A stretch of DNA of 64,000 nt, from NCBI RefSeq assembly GCF_024518835.1, contig NZ_JANIGO010000001.1, forward strand, positions 868,001 to 932,000, read 5' to 3'. The translations under genes were made by a program, and so were the position numbers. Numbering within the stretch: the stretch's first letter is position 1; every line of letters begins with the position of its first letter. This stretch comes from Limnobacter humi (GTDB lineage: Bacteria > Pseudomonadota > Gammaproteobacteria > Burkholderiales > Burkholderiaceae_B). Positions 61,203-64,000 of the stretch are shown here, piece after piece. The notes under the pieces were generated by a model. That model was not told the origin of the DNA, did no database searches, and saw only the letters and a list, made by a program, of their open reading frames with translations.

Positions 61203-62206
61203 TGGTCCGCGCCTTGAACAAAACCCTTGCCCTGTTGTGGTTGGCCTTGCTGGCCTGGGTGGCGTATGGCCTGTTGCGCTGGGGGCTGTGGCATGCGGTG
61301 TGGGCACCCAATTTGGCCGAGTGCACCGCATGGCAAGGGCAGGGCGCTTGTTGGGGTGTTGTGGCCGAAAAAGGCCGCGTGATGTTGTTGGGTCGGTATC
61401 CGCCTGCTGAGCAATGGCGCGCCATCGCGGTTGTTGTGCTCTGGACCGGCTGGGTGTTTGCCGCATTGCTGGGTTGGCTTCATGGCCGGTGGTTGTGGTG
61501 CAGTGGTGCCGCGTTGCCCGCTGTGCTGCTGTGGTTCATGCATGGGGGCGCTGGTTTGCCTGTGGTGAGCAGTACCCTGTGGGGTGGTTTGCCGCTTACT
61601 TTGCTGATTAGTGGTGTGGGGTTCGCTGGTGCGTTTCCACTGGCCGTGGGGTTGGCGCTGGGGCGCCGGTCCCGGTTTCGGGCCATTCGCTGGGCCTGCA
61701 CAGTGTACATTGAGGTGCTGCGGGCCTTGCCTTTGGTCAGCGTGCTGTTTTTGGCAGCATTTGTATTGCCAAAGCTTGTGTCGGGCTCATCCGTTGAGCC
61801 CGACTTGTTTGCCCGGGTTACCTTCACCATTGCGCTCTTCAGCGCTGCTTACCTGGCCGAGGTGGTGCGGGGTGGTTTGCAGGCGGTGCCCCGTCACCAG
61901 GCCGAGTCTGCCCAGGCCTTGGGCCTGAGCGCCTGGCAGGTGCAATGGCTGGTGGTGTTGCCACAGGCCCTGCGCGTGGCCATGCCTGGCGTGGTCAACA
62001 GCTTTGTCACCCTGTTCAAGGAATGCTCGCTGGTGTCCATTGTGGCCTTGTTCGAGCTGACCGGTGCGCTGGGGCTGGCGCTGTCCGGCGACCTTCACTG
62101 GCGGGCCTTTTATCTGGAAGGTTATGTCTTTATTGCATTCATCTACTGGGCCTATTGCTTTGGTTTGTCCAAAGCGGTTGAATACAGACAGCAGCAAGGG
62201 CGCTGA
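61202..62206 (+). CDS. aapM: Amino-acid ABC transporter permease (AapM-like)
   Basis: 334 residues from ATG 61202, overlapping the aapQ stop. The coupling loop AVPRHQAESAQALGLSAWQ is intact. It is somewhat shorter than the usual ~380 residues. It should pair with the preceding permease to form the channel. No aapP-type ATPase gene follows; the next gene is a lipase-like hydrolase after a 110-base gap. Confidence 0.85.
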   Translation: MVRALNKTLALLWLALLAWVAYGLLRWGLWHAVWAPNLAECTAWQGQGACWGVVAEKGRVMLLGRYPPAEQWRAIAVVVLWTGWVFAALLGWLHGRWLWCSGAALPAVLLWFMHGGAGLPVVSSTLWGGLPLTLLISGVGFAGAFPLAVGLALGRRSRFRAIRWACTVYIEVLRALPLVSVLFLAAFVLPKLVSGSSVEPDLFARVTFTIALFSAAYLAEVVRGGLQAVPRHQAESAQALGLSAWQVQWLVVLPQALRVAMPGVVNSFVTLFKECSLVSIVALFELTGALGLALSGDLHWRAFYLEGYVFIAFIYWAYCFGLSKAVEYRQQQGR

Positions 62207-62318
62207 GGCGGCGCCTGACTGAAGGGCCGTTAGAACAGAATTTCTAGACCCTGATGCGCTGTTTGTGTACAGTTGTACACCAATAGAACAACACCACCGC
62301 TCAGGGAGTGAGCCCAGC

Positions 62319-63647
62319 ATGAACACCGACAAGCCTGAACAAGCCGCAGACCAGGGTGCCACCGAACGTGGCCGTGGCGACCCCACCGCCGCCGAAACGC
62401 TGGAAGGCACATTGATGCTGGTGGGCGACACCATTGCACAAGCCGCCAGCCGCGTGCATGAGTTTCACCGGGCCATTGCCGACATTCCCTTCAAGGCGGT
62501 GGGCACCGCCACCATATCGGCCAGCAAGCCAGTGGAAATGGTGCACAACGAAATCACCGACCTGGTGTACGGCGCCGTGCGCGAAACGGGCAAAGGCCTG
62601 TTTTCCGGTGCCGCCTGGGTGGTTCGCCAAGCCAATCAAAGCTTGTCTTCGCCCCAAATTATTGATGAAGCCCTGGGCGGTGAGTTGATGGAGCAGGTGG
62701 CTCGCGTGCCGGTGCCCGGCATTCCAGGCGACACCACCGGCAAGCGGGTGGCTGCCATTTCTAGTGCCATCAACGGTGTGTTTGGCGACCACCTGGCCGC
62801 CACGCGCAACCCCATGGAAGTGAAAATGGGCCTGTATGCCCATGGCCAGTTGGTGGGCACCACGCAAGAAGAATTGATGCAGCAGTTTCCGCAGGCCACA
62901 CGCCACTTGGTGGTATTTGTGCACGGCCTGTGTTGCAACGAAGACAGCTGGAACCTGTACATGGACCCGGCACGGCCGGAAACCCGCCCCTATGCTGTGC
63001 GGCTGGAAGAAGACTTTGCCTTGACGGCACTCCACCTGCGTTACAACACTGGCCGAACCATTGAAGCCAATGCCCGCCAGTTCAAGCGCCTGCTGAACAA
63101 GTTGGTACGCAACTGGCCGGTGGCGGTGGACGGTGTAACCTTGGTGGGCCACAGCATGGGCGGGCTGGTGAGCCGTGCCTTGGTCGAAATGATTGACCAT
63201 GACGACCTGATTTTGCGCCGGGCCATACGCGATGTGGTGTGCCTGGGCTCCCCACACGATGGCGCGCCACTGGCCCGTTTGGCTGCGGCTGGCGAGCAGT
63301 TGTTCAACCGCTTTGAATTGTCCAAACCCTTGGGCCGGGTGCTGGGTGTGCGTTCACGCGGCATTCGGGATTTGAAAGACGGCCTGGGCCCCCTGAAAAC
63401 CCACGACGGTCATGATGTGATGTTCCACCTGATTGGCTCATCCATTGGCGACAGCACTGGCAGTTGGTTGCCCAACACGGTGGGCGATGGTTTGGTGACG
63501 GTGAAGTCGGCCCTGGCCGACGACACGGGCCGTGCGCAGCGCCTGGCATTTTCGCACAAGCACCACATGAACCTGCTGAACGACCCCGAGGTGTACCTGG
63601 AACTGCAAATGGTGATGCGCCAGCACTTGCGCCAGCGCGTGGAATAA
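62319..63647 (+). CDS. Lipase-like alpha/beta hydrolase
   Basis: 442 residues from ATG 62319 (GGGAG at 62304). The C-terminal domain has the triad: Ser279 in GHSMGG, Asp390 in NTVGDGLVTV and His415 in FSHKHHMN. Oxyanion segment VVFVHGLCCNEDSW. The first ~190 residues (helical, with KPVEMVHNEITDLVYG) are unrelated to the hydrolase core and may be a membrane-associating or binding region. No Sec signal was seen. Similar proteins are annotated as PGAP1-like or triacylglycerol lipases. Confidence 0.82.
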   Translation: MNTDKPEQAADQGATERGRGDPTAAETLEGTLMLVGDTIAQAASRVHEFHRAIADIPFKAVGTATISASKPVEMVHNEITDLVYGAVRETGKGLFSGAAWVVRQANQSLSSPQIIDEALGGELMEQVARVPVPGIPGDTTGKRVAAISSAINGVFGDHLAATRNPMEVKMGLYAHGQLVGTTQEELMQQFPQATRHLVVFVHGLCCNEDSWNLYMDPARPETRPYAVRLEEDFALTALHLRYNTGRTIEANARQFKRLLNKLVRNWPVAVDGVTLVGHSMGGLVSRALVEMIDHDDLILRRAIRDVVCLGSPHDGAPLARLAAAGEQLFNRFELSKPLGRVLGVRSRGIRDLKDGLGPLKTHDGHDVMFHLIGSSIGDSTGSWLPNTVGDGLVTVKSALADDTGRAQRLAFSHKHHMNLLNDPEVYLELQMVMRQHLRQRVE

Positions 63648-63673
63648 GCCGGTTAAATCAGCCGGCCAGCCTG

Positions 63674-64000
63674 TTACCAGAACATGGGTGACAGGCGGTG
63701 CTCCAACAAAAAGACCGCTTGGGTGGTTTGCAGGTAATTGGCGAGCAGTTCGGCATAGTGGCGCTTGGCGGCCTGGCTTTCCATGCGGCTTTCAATCAGG
63801 TTCATGCCGTAGTATTTCAGTGCCATGTTGACGCGCATGCATTCGGGTGTCCAACTGGGCAGGTGCTGCAAAATCTGGCCCACTGCATCTTGAAATGCGG
63901 TTGAAAAATTCAGGAAGTCTGACTCGGTCATGCCATCCAGCATTTGCAGGGCGTTGTGCACCACTTGGTGACGGCATTCCGCATTCAGGCGCAAATTGCG
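63674..64000 (-). CDS. Hypothetical protein, partial (start beyond the window)
   Basis: Minus-strand open frame entering from the right edge; at least 109 residues are visible and the true start is outside. The helical sequence has MTESDFLNFSTAFQDAVGQI and HRLSPMFW at the C-terminus. Not recognised. It converges on the lipase-like gene with a 26-base gap. Confidence 0.55.
   Translation of the reverse strand, partial: RNLRLNAECRHQVVHNALQMLDGMTESDFLNFSTAFQDAVGQILQHLPSWTPECMRVNMALKYYGMNLIESRMESQAAKRHYAELLANYLQTTQAVFLLEHRLSPMFW

Overview
The window looks like the replication-origin region of a betaproteobacterial (Burkholderiales) chromosome. The grounds are the conserved block rpmH-rnpA-yidD-yidC-mnmE next to dnaA-dnaN-gyrB, followed by mnmG-rsmG-parA-parB and the full atpIBEFHAGDC operon, then hemE and priA. 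The genus is not shown by the sequence; Limnobacter or a relative is my guess from the style of the proteins. No tRNA, rRNA, insertion sequence, integrase or CRISPR array was seen. || Layout. 1-1.83 kb: end of a type II secretion-like secretin gene and three small pseudopilin genes, AT-richer than the rest, running tail-on into gyrB. 1.79-7.1 kb: gyrB, dnaN and dnaA on the minus strand; the dnaN-dnaA gap carries four DnaA-box-like sites and is the best oriC candidate. 7.3-11.2 kb: rpmH, rnpA, yidD, yidC, mnmE on the plus strand. 11.2-18.7 kb: a signalling cluster inserted in the housekeeping order, with two paralogous LuxR-type response regulators, a hybrid sensor kinase with HPt domain, a receiver-only protein, a PAS-only protein and a small periplasmic binding-protein-like gene. 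18.8-24.1 kb: DUF1499 protein, an unknown protein, a MOSC protein, GTP-type PEP carboxykinase and a TSUP permease. 24.1-28.6 kb: two parS sites, then mnmG, rsmG, parA, parB. 28.6-35.9 kb: ATP synthase operon with a strong promoter, intercistronic hairpins and a terminator. 36-38.6 kb: CesT-like protein, metallophosphoesterase, hydroxypyruvate isomerase-like protein and CoA-binding protein. 38.6-44.1 kb: hemE, priA, rep. 44.2-50.3 kb: NAD(P)-binding protein, SDR and divergent TetR, a 550-bp gene-free hairpin-rich stretch, cytochrome c5-like protein, cytochrome b561, two YceI proteins, CBS protein. 50.4-64 kb (GC-rich): alpha/beta hydrolase, SulP-STAS-cNMP transporter, mmsA, penicillin acylase-like lipoprotein, thioesterase, YdcF-like protein, an amino-acid ABC transporter lacking its ATPase, a lipase-like protein and a partial unknown gene. 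|| How they fit together. Most of the window is origin-linked information and energy machinery transcribed away from the dnaA/rpmH divide. The accessory parts are the phosphorelay cluster, which probably forms one signalling circuit, the redox/YceI group and the transport and lipid genes on the right. The least explained stretches are the noncoding segment at 46.56-47.05 kb and the wiring of the 11.2-18.7 kb cluster.
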